Source of the DNA: Anaerococcus prevotii DSM 20548
GTDB taxonomy: Bacteria; Bacillota; Clostridia; Tissierellales; Peptoniphilaceae
Direction: 5' to 3'
DNA: 64,000 nt
NCBI RefSeq assembly: GCF_000024105.1
Contig: NC_013171.1
Location: forward strand, 682,001 to 746,000
Below the pieces are notes generated by a model, which was not told where the DNA came from, did not search any database, and saw only the letters and a program-made list of their open reading frames with translations. Position numbers and translations under genes: made by a program. Positions 50,043 through 59,168 of the stretch are shown piece by piece (within the stretch, counting starts at the first letter, position 1; each line of letters starts with the position of its first letter).

Positions 50043-50068
50043 TGATAATATAATGATTATTATTATCA
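50043..50068 (+). promoter_or_regulatory. Fur-box-like operator over the iron transporter promoter
   Basis: TGATAATA (50043-50050) and TATTATCA (50061-50068) are perfect inverted repeats around TAATGATTAT, close to the Fur consensus of GATAAT hexamers. A TTGACT box (50023-50028) lies just upstream and TATAAT (50049-50054) is inside the site, so a bound repressor would block initiation. Confidence 0.65.
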
Positions 50069-50081
50069 ATAAGGAGAAAAT

Positions 50082-51143
50082 ATGAACAAAAATAAATTAT
50101 TGAGGGCAATGCTAGTAGCATCCCTAGTACTTACAGGATGTGGAAATTCAGGTGAAGAAGCGCCAAAGGCAGACGAGAATAAGGAAGCTATTCAAACAGA
50201 GGAATCCTCTAATATGGAAGAAAGCAAAAATGAAGAAGCTAAAGAAAGTTCTGATACTGTAAAGATTAAGGATATCCATGGTGAGGTTGAAGTTAAGAAA
50301 AACCCAAAGAGGGTAGTTGCCCTTGATAACAGAACTTTCGAAACTTTGAGTGATTTTGGGGTAAAACTTCTTGCAGCACCAAAAGATGTTATGGCAAAGA
50401 CTTCCCCTTATGTAAGTGACGATTCTGTAGAAAATATTGGTAATCATAGAGAACCAAATCTTGAGTTACTTGCCGCAGCAGACCCAGATTTTGTTATAGT
50501 AGGTCAAAGATTTGCTAAATATTATGATCAAATCAAGGAACTTCTCCCAAATGCAACCATAGTAGATTTTTCCTATGATGTTAGTGAGAAGAGTGAACAC
50601 AGTGGGGAAAATTTAATAAATGGTTTTAAGGAATCGACTCTTGCCCTAGGACAAATATTTGAAAAAGAAGATAAGGCCCAAGAACTTGTTGACAAGCTTG
50701 ATAAGTCAATTAAGGAAGCCAAAGAAGCCTATGATGGACAAAGTGTTATGAGTCTTATAGTATCTGGTGGGGATATTGGCTATGCTGCACCAAAATCAGG
50801 CAGGGTATGGGGTCCACTTTATGAAGTACTTGGGCTTAAGCCATCTCTTGAGATTGAAAATTCATCTTCAGACCATAAGGGTGATGACATTTCTGTAGAA
50901 GCAATCGCAGAATCCAATCCTCATTATCTATTTGTCCTAGATAGGGACCAAGCTACAAGTGATGCTGAAACATCAACTCCTGCCAAGGATGTTATTAATA
51001 ATTCACCAGCCCTCCAAGGACTCGATACGATAAAAAATAACAGGATCTATTATGCACCAGATGATACCTACACAAACGAATCAATCCAAACATATACAAA
51101 AATATTTGAAGGTCTAAAGGATCTATTCCAAAGTGAAAAGTAG
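50082..51143 (+). CDS. Iron-siderophore ABC transporter, substrate-binding lipoprotein
   Basis: A 353-residue lipoprotein: signal peptide with lipobox LVLTGCGNS (Cys about residue 22), an acidic linker, then a Fe(III)-siderophore binding domain of the FecB/CeuE/YclQ type (DIHGEVEVKKNPKRVVALDN, LLAAADPDFVIVGQR, VWGPLYEVLGLKP). It would capture ferric siderophore at the membrane surface for the permeases and ATPase encoded next. The order binding protein-permease-permease-ATPase fits the petrobactin-type YclQNOP or CeuEBCD systems. A Fur-like box covers its promoter. Confidence 0.9.
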   Translation: MNKNKLLRAMLVASLVLTGCGNSGEEAPKADENKEAIQTEESSNMEESKNEEAKESSDTVKIKDIHGEVEVKKNPKRVVALDNRTFETLSDFGVKLLAAPKDVMAKTSPYVSDDSVENIGNHREPNLELLAAADPDFVIVGQRFAKYYDQIKELLPNATIVDFSYDVSEKSEHSGENLINGFKESTLALGQIFEKEDKAQELVDKLDKSIKEAKEAYDGQSVMSLIVSGGDIGYAAPKSGRVWGPLYEVLGLKPSLEIENSSSDHKGDDISVEAIAESNPHYLFVLDRDQATSDAETSTPAKDVINNSPALQGLDTIKNNRIYYAPDDTYTNESIQTYTKIFEGLKDLFQSEK

Positions 51144-52095
51144 GAGTAATATTGTCCTTAAGAAAGATTTTATTATAGCAAGTCTTATTGTCCTAGGGCT
51201 TGCTATAGTATCAATCATGACAGGAGCTTATAGTATTATGAGTCAGGAAGATGGCTTAGATATGGTATTTATAACAAGGATACCGAGAACTCTTGCTCTG
51301 ATGCTTACGGGTCTTGCCCTTTCTACTTCTGGACTTGTCATGCAACTTATAAGTCAAAATAGGATGGTCGAGCCTACTACAACTGGTACTATAGAGTGGG
51401 CTTCATTGGGGCTAATTTTAGTCTATATTCTGATTCCTTCACCAACTATGGTTCAAAGGATGCTAGGAGCAATTATCTTCTCCTTCATTGGATCTATGAT
51501 ATTTTTCCTAATAATTAGAAAGATTAAACTAAAATCTTCTCTCTATGTGCCTATTCTAGGAATCATGTTGGCTGGAGTTGTAAGCGCATTTACTACTTTT
51601 ATTTCTATAGAGTTTGATATGATGCAGGTCCTTGAAATATGGTTCCAGGGTTCCTTTGCTGGAGTGCAAAAGGGAAGGTATGAATTTCTTTTCCTAATAA
51701 TTGCAATATCCATTGCGATATTTTTTTATGCGGATAGACTTACTATGGCAGCTTTAGGTGAAGATTTCTCTAAAAATATTGGACTAAATTACAAAAGGAT
51801 TATTCTTATAGCGAACTTTCTAGTATCAATAGCGGTTGGAATTGTGGCGGCAGTTATAGGCAAGGTTCCCTTCCTTGGACTTATAGTTCCAAACCTAGTA
51901 AGCCTTGTTAAGGGAGATAATCTTAGGGAAAATCTACCTTGGACTGGGCTTATCTCTATGGGAATAATTTTACTAGCAGATATTATCTCTAGAACTATAA
52001 TTGCTCCCTTTGAAGTCCCTGTTTCATTAATATTAGGAAGCTTTGGATCGGTATTTTTTATAGGACTATTACTTAGAACAAGGAGGATAGGATGA
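51133..52095 (+). CDS. Iron-siderophore ABC transporter permease 1 (FecCD family)
   Basis: A 320-residue permease with about nine membrane helices. RIPRTLALMLTGLALSTSGLVMQ is the FecCD N-terminal signature, and AALGEDFSKNIGLNYKR with GKVPFLGLIVPNLVSLVKGD is the ATPase-coupling region. It resembles YclN/CeuB. The first in-frame start is GTG 51133, overlapping the previous stop; a TAGGAG lies inside the ORF, so a downstream non-ATG start cannot be excluded. Confidence 0.9.
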   Translation: MKSRSNIVLKKDFIIASLIVLGLAIVSIMTGAYSIMSQEDGLDMVFITRIPRTLALMLTGLALSTSGLVMQLISQNRMVEPTTTGTIEWASLGLILVYILIPSPTMVQRMLGAIIFSFIGSMIFFLIIRKIKLKSSLYVPILGIMLAGVVSAFTTFISIEFDMMQVLEIWFQGSFAGVQKGRYEFLFLIIAISIAIFFYADRLTMAALGEDFSKNIGLNYKRIILIANFLVSIAVGIVAAVIGKVPFLGLIVPNLVSLVKGDNLRENLPWTGLISMGIILLADIISRTIIAPFEVPVSLILGSFGSVFFIGLLLRTRRIG

Positions 52096-53093
52096 ACTTT
52101 GATAATTCTTTCAGAAGTAAAAAAGACAGATATTCTTATTATGTCCTATGTCTTGGCCTATTAATCTTTGCTCTTCTTTTTACTTACGGCCTACTTGTTT
52201 ACAATAATCCAGTTCCTCTTAGCTCGCCATCATTCTTGCCAGTAATCAAAAGGAGGCAAAATGCCCTTATAGCAATGGCTATAGCAGCTGTCTGCCAGGC
52301 ATTTGGGACTGTCTCATTTCAGACGGTTACTTCAAATAAGATAATCACACCATCACTTCTAGGATTTGAGGCAATCTATGCTACAATTAATACAAGCCTA
52401 ATGTATTTTCTGGGCCTTAGTGCTTTTATATCCATATCCGGCATATATTTCTATATGGGTCAGATACTAATCATGGTCCTTGTTTGTCTTTTGCTTTTTT
52501 ACGGGATACTTAATATGAAAAATGCAAGTATAGACTTAGTTCTTTTAGTAGGCGTGGTCATGGGACAGGGGCTTAGGTCAATTTCTGCCTTTATGCGAAG
52601 GATTCTGTCACCATCTGAATTTGACGTTCTACAAGCGAGTTTGTTTGCTTCAGTGAATAATGCTAGGGCAGATTACTTTGGAATATCAATTGCCCTTGTA
52701 GGTCTAATAGCTTGTATTATCTTTTTAAGTAGCAAGAAACTAAATATCCTTGCCTTAGGAAAAGATGTTTCTATCAACCTAGGCATTAATTACAAGAAAG
52801 AAAGTATTAAAATCCTTGTTTGTGTATCGATCCTTATGTCCGTATCGACCGCCCTTGTTGGGCCTATGACATTTTTTGGCTTCTTGGTAGCGACTTTATC
52901 CTATCAATTAGTCAAAAGCTACGATCACAAGTACCTACTAATAGTAGCGTTTTTACTGGCTTATCTGATTCTAACAGGCTCTTATTTCCTTATGAATCAC
53001 ATCTTCCATGCCAATGGAGTTGTATCAATATTAATAGAAATGATTGGAGGAATTAGCTTCTTGATGCTTTTATTCAAGAACAAAGATTTATGA
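52092..53093 (+). CDS. Iron-siderophore ABC transporter permease 2 (FecCD family)
   Basis: A 333-residue permease with about nine helices, resembling YclO/CeuC. KRRQNALIAMAIAAVCQAFG replaces the usual R-PR...L-G signature in the YclO manner, and LALGKDVSINLGINYKKESI and VGPMTFFGFLVATLSYQLVK form the coupling region. It overlaps permease 1 by four bases (ATGA) and should pair with it as a heterodimer. Confidence 0.9.
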   Translation: MNFDNSFRSKKDRYSYYVLCLGLLIFALLFTYGLLVYNNPVPLSSPSFLPVIKRRQNALIAMAIAAVCQAFGTVSFQTVTSNKIITPSLLGFEAIYATINTSLMYFLGLSAFISISGIYFYMGQILIMVLVCLLLFYGILNMKNASIDLVLLVGVVMGQGLRSISAFMRRILSPSEFDVLQASLFASVNNARADYFGISIALVGLIACIIFLSSKKLNILALGKDVSINLGINYKKESIKILVCVSILMSVSTALVGPMTFFGFLVATLSYQLVKSYDHKYLLIVAFLLAYLILTGSYFLMNHIFHANGVVSILIEMIGGISFLMLLFKNKDL

Positions 53094-53845
53094 TAAAACT
53101 AGATAATGTAATTAAAAAATATTCAACAGAAACAGAAATTGGTCCTCTTAACTTTTCTATAGCAAATAAGGGGATTAATTCAATAATAGGACCCAATGGA
53201 GCGGGTAAGTCTACGACCCTTCTAATGATAGGAAGGCTTTTAGGCATAGATGAGGGTGAAATTATCGTTGGTAATTATAATGTTAATGAAACTTCTGATG
53301 ATACCTTGTCTAGGATAATTTCCACTTTACGCCAAGAAAATAATTTCATGGCAAGAATAACTGTAAGACAATTGATCTCCTTTGGAAGGTTTCCTTATAG
53401 CAAGGGCAGACTTAGCACTGAAGATTACGAGATTATGGAAAAATATATTGAATTCTTGGACTTAGGCGGCTTAGAAGATAGATATCTCAATGAACTATCT
53501 GGTGGCCAGAGGCAAAGGGCTTATGTTGCTATGGTCCTAGCTCAAGAAACGGACTATGTCCTCTTAGATGAACCCCTTAACAATCTCGATGTAGCAAGGT
53601 CTGTGAGCATGATGAAGCACCTTCGAAATGTGTGTGACAAACTTTCTAGGACGATAATTCTTGTAATCCATGATATAAACTTTGCTGCCAGGTATTCTGA
53701 TAAAATATTTGCCATGAAAGATGGTAAGTTAGTAAAATCTGGGTCAGTAGAGGAAATGATGGACCCTAAAATCCTATCAGAGATATTTGAAACAGAAATA
53801 GAAATTCTAGATACTTCCTCTGGGAAAGTCGCTATTTATAATTAA
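53090..53845 (+). CDS. Iron-siderophore ABC transporter ATPase
   Basis: A 251-residue ATPase resembling YclP/CeuD. Walker A GPNGAGKST, Q-loop STLRQENN, signature LSGGQRQRAYVAMV, Walker B YVLLDEPLNNLD and the switch His in IILVIHDINFAARYS are all intact. It overlaps permease 2 by four bases and is the last gene of the operon, followed by a terminator. Confidence 0.94.
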   Translation: MIKLDNVIKKYSTETEIGPLNFSIANKGINSIIGPNGAGKSTTLLMIGRLLGIDEGEIIVGNYNVNETSDDTLSRIISTLRQENNFMARITVRQLISFGRFPYSKGRLSTEDYEIMEKYIEFLDLGGLEDRYLNELSGGQRQRAYVAMVLAQETDYVLLDEPLNNLDVARSVSMMKHLRNVCDKLSRTIILVIHDINFAARYSDKIFAMKDGKLVKSGSVEEMMDPKILSEIFETEIEILDTSSGKVAIYN

Positions 53846-53866
53846 TCCACTGGGGTGGATTTTTTC
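53844..53866 (+). terminator. Terminator of the iron transporter operon
   Basis: AATCCAC and GTGGATT pair around TGGG and run into TTTTTC, overlapping the ATPase stop codon. Confidence 0.8.
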
Positions 53867-54006
53867 TTTATAGGATAAGGAGTTTGTCAAAATATCGAAT
53901 AAATCACTAGTGCTTATAGAATACTTTATATTTTAAATATCGACACATAATATTTTAGATGAAATATATTATAAAAGTGTTAAAGTAATAAGAAGGGAGT
54001 GATTTA

Positions 54007-55458
54007 ATGAGAAAGAAAATAATTAATATTTTGACATGCATATTACTTATGACAAGCCTAACCGCTTGTGGTACTAGTGCTAATAAAAATGTAGAAGAAA
54101 GTGCAAAAAGCACGGGAGACCTTATAGATAATCTAGATAAAGGTAATATAGAGCCTTCAAGTGATGATTCTAGTAAGAAAGAAGCGGTAAAAGGTAAACA
54201 AAGCGATAGGGAAGATGCCAAGGCTAAATGGGAGATGACTCTTGCAAAAGAAAAGGAAAATGATAGCAAGAGGGAGAAGGAAAGAGAAAAAGACCTAGAA
54301 TCATATAAGGAAGCGTCTATAGCTAGAAAGTCTAAAGATGTAGATAATAAAAAACATAAACAAAAGAATATTGATCAAAAGCATAAAGATAAGGAAGAGG
54401 ACAAAGAAGAGGACTATGCAAAAGTTAAGCTAAAGTTTTTTGGAGATACCATGGCCCACCTTGGTCAAATCCAATATGCTTACGCTTATGGGGGAGGAAA
54501 CTACGATTTTTCCAATCAGTTTGCTTATATTTCAGATTTTGTCAAGGATAGTGATTTATCTATCACAAACTACGAGACAACCTCTAATCCAAATAGAGAA
54601 TACGCTGGTTTTCCTGCCTTTAATGCTCCGCCAGTTTATCTTAAAAATATAAAGGATGCTGGTTTTGATGTGGTTACTACTGCAAACAACCACTCATTGG
54701 ATACAGACGAAGAAGGAGTTCAGACAACAATCGCGGCTGCCAAGGAAGCAGGCCTTGACTATGTAGGAAGCAAGGAAAAAGAAAGTGATAAGATTCTTTA
54801 TAAAGAAATAAATGGGATGAAGATTGCAATTCTCGCCTACACTTATGGAGCTAATGGTAAGGAAGACCTCCTAAACTTAAGAGAAGAAGTAGATTCCCTA
54901 AACTATCTACACGAGGAAAATATCAAATCTGATATAGAAGAAGCCAAGGCAAATGGGGCGGACTTTATCATAGTTTATCCTCACTGGGAGATAGAATATC
55001 AGTCTTATCCTCAAGAAAGTACGGTAGAACTTGCTCATAATATGATCGATTGGGGAGCAGATCTTGTGATAGGTAACCATCCACACGTAGTTCAACCTGT
55101 TGAGATTTATAAGAATGAAGATGGGAAAGAAGGTCTTATAGCCTACGCCTTGGGGAATTTCATATCTCAACAATCTCTCGAGGTAAGTGGAGATATAAGG
55201 TGTGAGCAATCCCTTAGCATTGAGCTAAGCCTTAACAAGAACGAAAAAACTGGCAACAAAAAGATTAGTGATATAAAACTTCACCCACTTTGGGTAGGAA
55301 CAAACTACGATGATTACGGCGCAAGCATCAAGACCTATCTATGTGAAGATTTCCTAGAAGGTGGAGACAAGTATGATTTAGTAGATGATAATCAAAGAGC
55401 AAGAATACAACAAGCCTACGATATGACAATGAAGACGGCAAAAACTGAGGTGAACTAA
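54007..55458 (+). CDS. CapA-family lipoprotein (poly-gamma-glutamate capsule synthesis type)
   Basis: A 483-residue lipoprotein: signal peptide and lipobox SLTACGTS (Cys about 21), then some 115 residues of highly charged Lys/Glu/Asp-rich helix, then a CapA/PGA_cap metallophosphatase-like domain (about 140-445). Motifs: LKFFGDTMAHLGQ, DLSITNYETTSNP, TTANNHSLDTDEEG, IVYPHWEIEYQ and DLVIGNHPHVVQPVEI with the metal-binding residues. True CapA works with CapBC, which are not here, so a capsule role is doubtful; orphan CapA proteins are common in clostridia. The stop overlaps the PAP2 gene start (TAATG). Confidence 0.85.
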   Translation: MRKKIINILTCILLMTSLTACGTSANKNVEESAKSTGDLIDNLDKGNIEPSSDDSSKKEAVKGKQSDREDAKAKWEMTLAKEKENDSKREKEREKDLESYKEASIARKSKDVDNKKHKQKNIDQKHKDKEEDKEEDYAKVKLKFFGDTMAHLGQIQYAYAYGGGNYDFSNQFAYISDFVKDSDLSITNYETTSNPNREYAGFPAFNAPPVYLKNIKDAGFDVVTTANNHSLDTDEEGVQTTIAAAKEAGLDYVGSKEKESDKILYKEINGMKIAILAYTYGANGKEDLLNLREEVDSLNYLHEENIKSDIEEAKANGADFIIVYPHWEIEYQSYPQESTVELAHNMIDWGADLVIGNHPHVVQPVEIYKNEDGKEGLIAYALGNFISQQSLEVSGDIRCEQSLSIELSLNKNEKTGNKKISDIKLHPLWVGTNYDDYGASIKTYLCEDFLEGGDKYDLVDDNQRARIQQAYDMTMKTAKTEVN

Positions 55459-56015
55459 TGGGAACATATGAAATAGGAATCCTAAATGCTATACAGAACA
55501 TGAGAAGTGAAAGTTTGGATAATTTCTTCCTAACTATAACTTCTCTAGGTAATATGTCTATACTTTGGTTTAGTATGATTCTGATATTTATGACAACAAA
55601 AAGATACAAAAAGATTGGAGAAATCATATTAATATCATTTTTCTTAAATCTAATAATTGTAAATATAATACTTAAAATATCAGTTGGAAGAGTAAGGCCA
55701 TATGAAGCGGTAGGATTTACTGATTTATTGATAAACCACTTATCAGATAATTCCTTCCCTTCAGGCCACACTTCCTATGCGGCATCCTTTGCTACGGTTA
55801 TAATTCTTCTTGCAAAATCAAAGCCTGTAAAATACTATGTAGGAATAATGGCTGTCCTAATAGCCTTCTCAAGATTATATCTCTACGTACATTATCCAAC
55901 AGATGTTCTTGTAGGAGCGATAATAGGCATACTTTTAGGACTAGGATCAATCAAAATATACCAAAGCCCTAGCTATGGGAAGTTTAAGAAAAAATTTAAT
56001 TTACAAAGACAGTAA
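55458..56015 (+). CDS. PAP2-family membrane phosphatase
   Basis: A 185-residue membrane protein with about five helices and the full PAP2 tripartite motif: KISVGRVRPYE, SFPSGHTSYAA and SRLYLYVHYPTDV. Such enzymes dephosphorylate undecaprenyl diphosphate or phosphatidylglycerol phosphate. It is translationally coupled to the CapA-like gene, so both may act on surface polymers or lipid carriers. Substrate is undetermined. Confidence 0.9.
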   Translation: MGTYEIGILNAIQNMRSESLDNFFLTITSLGNMSILWFSMILIFMTTKRYKKIGEIILISFFLNLIIVNIILKISVGRVRPYEAVGFTDLLINHLSDNSFPSGHTSYAASFATVIILLAKSKPVKYYVGIMAVLIAFSRLYLYVHYPTDVLVGAIIGILLGLGSIKIYQSPSYGKFKKKFNLQRQ

Positions 56016-56042
56016 TGGATGGTATAATGTATAGGTACTTAA

Positions 56043-56129
56043 GCCGGTGTGTTGGAATTGGCAGACGAGACAGACTCAAACTCTGTTGTCCACCAGGGCG
56101 TGTGGGTTCGAGTCCCACCACCGGCACCA
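56043..56129 (+). tRNA. tRNA-Leu (anticodon CAA)
   Basis: The acceptor arms GCCGGTG and CACCGGC pair perfectly, and the discriminator A is followed by an encoded CCA. The D loop contains TTGGAATTGGCAGAC, the anticodon stem ACAGA/TCTGT encloses CTCAAAC with anticodon CAA, a long variable arm follows (class II tRNA), and the T loop is GGTTCGAGTCC. It reads UUG codons. Confidence 0.97.
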
Positions 56130-56189
56130 TTACTTTTATTAAATTATGATATTGGAACTTTTGGTGAGGGATTATTAAATTTCACCTAG

Positions 56190-56609
56190 GAGTTAGCAAT
56201 ATCTTTTTTTGTTGGGATTTTTAAGCTCTTTGGAGATAAATTCATCAAGTCCCTTACTTTTAATAAAAATATTAAAATTACATTTTATGACAGTGAGCTT
56301 TTAAAAGGCTATGTAGAAACTTATACCCCTAGTTATGCTTCTTATGATAATGAAGAAGAAATTGCGATATTGACTATAGAAAAAAAGCTATCGTTAATGG
56401 AATAAATGAAAGTGAAATAAAAAAAATGAAATGTTAGATTAAGCACACTAGCAATTTTTAGATGTGTTATTTAATTATAGGAAAGATTACTAAGACAGAA
56501 AGAATAAATAAACTACGATCAGATAGCTAAAGTTTTTAAGCTAAGAGTTTAAGATGTAGACAATATAATAATTTTACTAGCTGAAATTAATAATATGTAT
56601 TTGAAATAG
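56190..56609 (+). pseudogene. Degenerate coding remnants, family unknown
   Basis: Two plus-strand frames without proper starts look like decayed protein. The first (56190-56405) reads AISFFVGIFKLFGDKFIKS, IKITFYDSELLKGYVETY and a Glu-rich end. The second (56481-56609) reads INYDQIAKVFKLR and DVDNIIILLAEINNMY with two internal stops. They fill the gap between the tRNA and the exporter operon. I cannot identify the parent genes. Confidence 0.35.
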
Positions 56610-56630
56610 AGTTAGTGATCTAGATTCCTA

Positions 56631-56676
56631 AAAAGGGGCTTTGGCAGATAATATTAACTATCCGCCAGCCCCTTTT
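56631..56676 (-). terminator. Terminator of the BcrAB-type exporter operon
   Basis: AAAAGGGGCT and AGCCCCTTTT are complementary, and an inner GGCAGATA/TATCCGCC pair nearly closes the loop. On the minus strand TTTTTAGG follows the stem, just past the permease stop. Confidence 0.8.
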
Positions 56677-56678
56677 AC

Positions 56679-57383
56679 TTATTTGTATTCAAATTTTAAA
56701 AATCTATTTGAAAGATATAAAAATAATCCTACTTCTCCCAGAGCAAATATAAGCAGTGTTAGAAGATCGTGTGGATTTATAAATCTAAAGTTGTTGGATT
56801 CAATTGCTAAAAAGCTTAATCCTATTATTTTAAGTGACTTATAAGCTGTTCCAAAAGCTATTATAGTAAAGATACTAGATAAGAAGACTATTATCCCAAA
56901 AGATTTTATCCTTATAGCTAAGGCTCCAAATATGACAATAATGGGAAGGGCTAATAGTATACTCATAGCTATATAATAAAAATATATAGAAAAATTAATT
57001 GAGGCAAATCCTCCTATAAATTTCCCAGCTAGATAGAAAAGAGCTAGGAAATATATTTGACACAGGCTAATTATAATAAAAGCTAGGATTATTTTGCTTA
57101 TTATAAAGGATATATTTTTCTTTGGGCTTAGTCTTATAAACTTAAGTCCAGCCTTATGCTCCACTGACCACAAGCTTGCTATTATAATTGCAATTAGCGG
57201 TATATAGAAAAAAGTAAAGTAAAAAAGACTAACTTGAGTCCGCAAACTTTGCCATTCATTTGTCAAGGTCATTCTGTTTCCCATATAGTTTATAAGACCA
57301 AATGCATTTGCCAGTAAGGGAATTATCAAGCTTACTAGTAAAATATTTATAAACTTTATTTTCTTCAATTCTAATTTTAACAT
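56679..57383 (-). CDS. ABC-2-type exporter permease 2 (lantibiotic-immunity type)
   Basis: A 234-residue permease with six predicted helices and a basic loop after helix 2 (SVEHKAGLKFIRLSPKKNIS), as in MutG/EpiG/BcrB-type immunity transporters. The sequence WSVEHKAGL resembles the E.....G conserved loop of these permeases. It is the third gene of the minus-strand operon, nine bases after permease 1, and probably forms a heterodimer with it. Confidence 0.8.
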   Translation of the reverse strand: MLKLELKKIKFINILLVSLIIPLLANAFGLINYMGNRMTLTNEWQSLRTQVSLFYFTFFYIPLIAIIIASLWSVEHKAGLKFIRLSPKKNISFIISKIILAFIIISLCQIYFLALFYLAGKFIGGFASINFSIYFYYIAMSILLALPIIVIFGALAIRIKSFGIIVFLSSIFTIIAFGTAYKSLKIIGLSFLAIESNNFRFINPHDLLTLLIFALGEVGLFLYLSNRFLKFEYK

Positions 57384-57391
57384 TTTTCCTC

Positions 57392-58144
57392 CTAGTCTTT
57401 GTATAAGTTGTAAGCTGTCATTGATTTTAAATAAACAAGGCTTAGGATCAGTAAGGTAAAAGCAATAATAAGGGTATAGGGATTGATAGGATTTAATATT
57501 TGAATAAATCTTCCTCCCTCATTTACATAAGAAATATTTAATAGGCTTGCCATCCATGCAAAGGGATTGATATAAGCCAAAACCTGTGATGTAAGCATGG
57601 TTATTACGCCAGTAAGTCCTCCTACTATAGAAATAAAAGATAGGGCATAGACTTTCTTTACCTTCATTTCTATTATCATAAAGATTGCAAGAAAAAATAA
57701 GTTGATTACTATAACTGATAGGTTAAATACTAAAAATCTTATCAAAACTTCCTTACCCAGACTAAAGTTGATTCCTTTTCTTGCAGCTAAGATAAAAACA
57801 AAAGCTTCCATTAGCTGAAGGAAGACTAGTTTTATAGATAAATTTTTAAACTTATTGATAAGAATTGTATTTACCTTTCCTCCAAGCATGATTTGCATCT
57901 GCCACATTTTGTTTTTCTCTTCAATTTCAATTACTTTTTTCACAAGAGATGATATTAGTATAGGGTTCATTAGCAGTGATATAAATAGATAGGTATCCAG
58001 GATATAGGAAAGTGGATACTTACTTGCGGCAAAGGACTTGGAATTGCTAAAGCCTACTATCATTAGCGTTTGGATTAAAAAAACTATTAATATTAGCAAG
58101 TTTATTTTTAGTCTCTTGTATTTTTTTCTTTCTAAGTTTTTCAT
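57392..58144 (-). CDS. ABC-2-type exporter permease 1 (lantibiotic-immunity type)
   Basis: A 250-residue permease with six helices. The loop EIEEKNKMWQMQIMLGGKVN carries the EE...W motif typical of MutE/EpiE-like subunits of antimicrobial peptide exporters. It follows the ATPase gene by one base and precedes permease 2. Specificity cannot be read from sequence. Confidence 0.8.
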   Translation of the reverse strand: MKNLERKKYKRLKINLLILIVFLIQTLMIVGFSNSKSFAASKYPLSYILDTYLFISLLMNPILISSLVKKVIEIEEKNKMWQMQIMLGGKVNTILINKFKNLSIKLVFLQLMEAFVFILAARKGINFSLGKEVLIRFLVFNLSVIVINLFFLAIFMIIEMKVKKVYALSFISIVGGLTGVITMLTSQVLAYINPFAWMASLLNISYVNEGGRFIQILNPINPYTLIIAFTLLILSLVYLKSMTAYNLYKD

Positions 58145-58145
58145 A

Positions 58146-59039
58146 CTAGGACCTGCTTTCTTCGATAAATAGTTTTTCGAGACTTTCTCTTTCTTCCTCT
58201 ATCCTGTATATATCTACTTTGCCATGAAGGAAGTTTACAATACTTGCAATCTCAGGATTTGTTTTCTTGCCAAGAATTATTTTTTTGCCCTTAATACTTG
58301 ATTGGTCAAGATCTAAAAGTTCTAGGGCCTTATTGTTGTCTGATGTGCGTAAGGATATAAAAGGTGGATGAAGTCTCCTGTATTCTTCCAAGCTTCCATT
58401 GTAGACTAAGTTTCCCTCTCTAAGTATTCCTATGTGGGTAGAGATTTTTTCTATTTCATCTAGGATATGTGAAGATATTAAAATACTTGTAGTAGTATTT
58501 TTTACTATATTTTTAAATAGATTTCTCATCTCCTCAATTCCTTGTGGATCTAAGCCGTTTATTGGTTCATCAAGTATCAAAAGTTTGGGACTGCCAATAA
58601 GTGCTATGGCTATACCAAGTCTTTGCTTCATGCCCAAGGAATAGTCTCTAGCTTTTTTATTACCAACATTATTAAGACCGACCAGGTCCAAGGTTTTTCT
58701 AATATCTTCCTTATTCACACCCTTTAGTTGACATACTATTTCTAGATTTTCGTAGCCTGATAGGTGGTCATAAAAGGAAGGACTTTCGATTAGAGCACCA
58801 AAATTTTGGTTAAAAGTCTTTTGATTTTTGGAGTTTATTTCCTTGCCAAAGACTTTGATTCTTCCTTCGTCTTTTTTAACAAGACCTAGGATAAGTTTCA
58901 TCAGGGTTGATTTACCAGCTCCGTTTTTTCCTATTAGACCATATATAGTTTTCTCTTCAATCTCTAAAGACTTAATATCTAATACGGTTTTATTGTTATA
59001 TGATTTTTTCAAGTTATTTACTTCAAGTATTTTATTCAT
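58146..59039 (-). CDS. ABC exporter ATPase, BcrA/lantibiotic-immunity type
   Basis: A 297-residue ATPase: Walker A GKNGAGKSTLMK, signature YSLGMKQRLGIAIALIG, Walker B LLILDEPINGLDPQGIEE and switch His in SSHILDEIEKI. The C-terminal extension (about 215-297) is typical of BcrA-type transporters, which pump bacitracin or lantibiotics out of the membrane. AGGAGGAATC precedes the ATG. The operon is divergent from a two-component system, the usual sensing module for such exporters. Confidence 0.9.
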   Translation of the reverse strand: MNKILEVNNLKKSYNNKTVLDIKSLEIEEKTIYGLIGKNGAGKSTLMKLILGLVKKDEGRIKVFGKEINSKNQKTFNQNFGALIESPSFYDHLSGYENLEIVCQLKGVNKEDIRKTLDLVGLNNVGNKKARDYSLGMKQRLGIAIALIGSPKLLILDEPINGLDPQGIEEMRNLFKNIVKNTTTSILISSHILDEIEKISTHIGILREGNLVYNGSLEEYRRLHPPFISLRTSDNNKALELLDLDQSSIKGKKIILGKKTNPEIASIVNFLHGKVDIYRIEEERESLEKLFIEESRS

Positions 59040-59168
59040 AATGATTCCTCCTAAAAATAGAATAGCAAATTTAGATTAAAATAATATTCAAGTAATATCA
59101 CTTTTACATCACAAACACGAAGAAATTAAAATACTGATGTATAATGAGGCTAATGAGGGGGAAATGAA

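Noticed and set aside
52820-53056. A 78-codon second frame inside the second iron permease gene
   Set aside because: It is a shadow frame of a membrane protein gene whose own motifs are intact.
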